Assembly: GCA_946479015.1 (NCBI GenBank)
Contig: CAMLEQ010000006.1
Span: forward strand, 1-31,950
DNA length: 31,950 nt
Reading direction: 5' to 3'
Source of the DNA: an uncultured Gemmatimonadota bacterium
Lineage (GTDB): Bacteria > Gemmatimonadota > Gemmatimonadetes > Gemmatimonadales > Gemmatimonadaceae
This document shows positions 31,842-31,950 of the stretch, piece by piece (positions within the stretch are counted from its first letter, which is position 1; the number at the start of each line of letters is the position of its first letter). The notes beneath the pieces were generated by a model, which worked only from the letters and a program-made list of their open reading frames with translations, was not told the DNA's origin and searched no databases. Both the position numbers and the translations under genes were made by a program.

Positions 31842-31950
31842 GGGATGGGCGCGGGCGGCGCCGGGGCCGGGGGGGGCGGGAGCCGGGCGGGGCCGGCCGC
31901 CGGGCTCGCCGCCCCGCGCGCGGGGGGGGGCTGCAGGGCGCGCACCGCGG
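31842..31950. other. Extreme-GC low-complexity tail
   Basis: About 109 bases of almost pure G/C with runs of seven or more G and very few A or T. No gene, repeat unit or stable terminator with T-tract can be assigned. It may be genuine intergenic sequence or unreliable sequence at a contig end. Confidence 0.6.

Overview
The window is a very GC-rich bacterial chromosome segment with tightly packed genes. Six junctions are GTGA or ATGA start/stop overlaps, one more is TGATG, and there are many predicted lipoproteins and secreted proteins. I read it as an aerobic Gram-negative-type bacterium, most likely Gemmatimonadota. That placement is inferred from overall protein character, the caa3-type oxidase and composition; no rRNA marker is present, and Myxococcota- or Acidobacteriota-like relatives are not excluded. 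No tRNA, rRNA, CRISPR array, phage or transposase gene was found.

Layout. 1-581 is the 3' end of gyrA (+), followed by a hairpin. At 668-838 lies the first copy of a 171-bp near-palindromic repeat. 949-7863 is a six-gene + strand operon: threonine dehydratase, a REC-GAF-GGDEF response regulator, a Ser/Thr kinase, a 2-oxoacid dehydrogenase E1 alpha subunit, a sorbosone/PQQ-type dehydrogenase and a lipoprotein. 7894-9461 holds two - strand genes (a TPR/aspartic-protease-like secreted protein and a CoA-binding protein). A saccharopine-dehydrogenase-like reductase (+) follows, then a strong hairpin flanked by heptamer repeats. 10873-14447 holds - strand genes for a D-Ala-D-Ala carboxypeptidase (PBP4 type), an HGSNAT-like membrane acyltransferase and a small lipoprotein. 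A small membrane protein (+) precedes the second repeat copy (15201-15371, inverted). 15391-20532 is a - strand ctaC-D-E-F-G operon for a caa3-type cytochrome c oxidase. 20738-23687 is a - strand pair in which an aspartase fused to a cyclic-nucleotide-binding-like domain precedes nicotinate phosphoribosyltransferase. 23754-26964 (+) encodes a flippase-like membrane protein, an M61 peptidase and a nicotinamidase-like hydrolase, ending at a canonical terminator. 27190-31841 (+) is a signalling locus: an OmpR-family regulator, a CHASE3-type histidine kinase, a small cupredoxin, an HPt protein, a stand-alone receiver and a secreted metallophosphoesterase. The last 109 bases are extreme-GC low-complexity sequence.

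Main points of interest. (1) The two copies of the long palindrome are inverted relative to each other. Each lies 3' of a gene, and their arm-specific differences behave as G-U wobbles only on the strand that is sense for that gene. (2) Two intergenic sites, one before the histidine kinase and one before the metallophosphoesterase, each carry three TTCAC/GTCAT-like half-sites at exact 11-bp spacing, suggesting a Pho-like regulon. (3) A complete type-1 copper protein sits inside the phosphorelay operon. (4) The aspartase has a Crp-like sensory domain. (5) c-di-GMP and kinase signalling genes are translationally coupled to catabolic genes.
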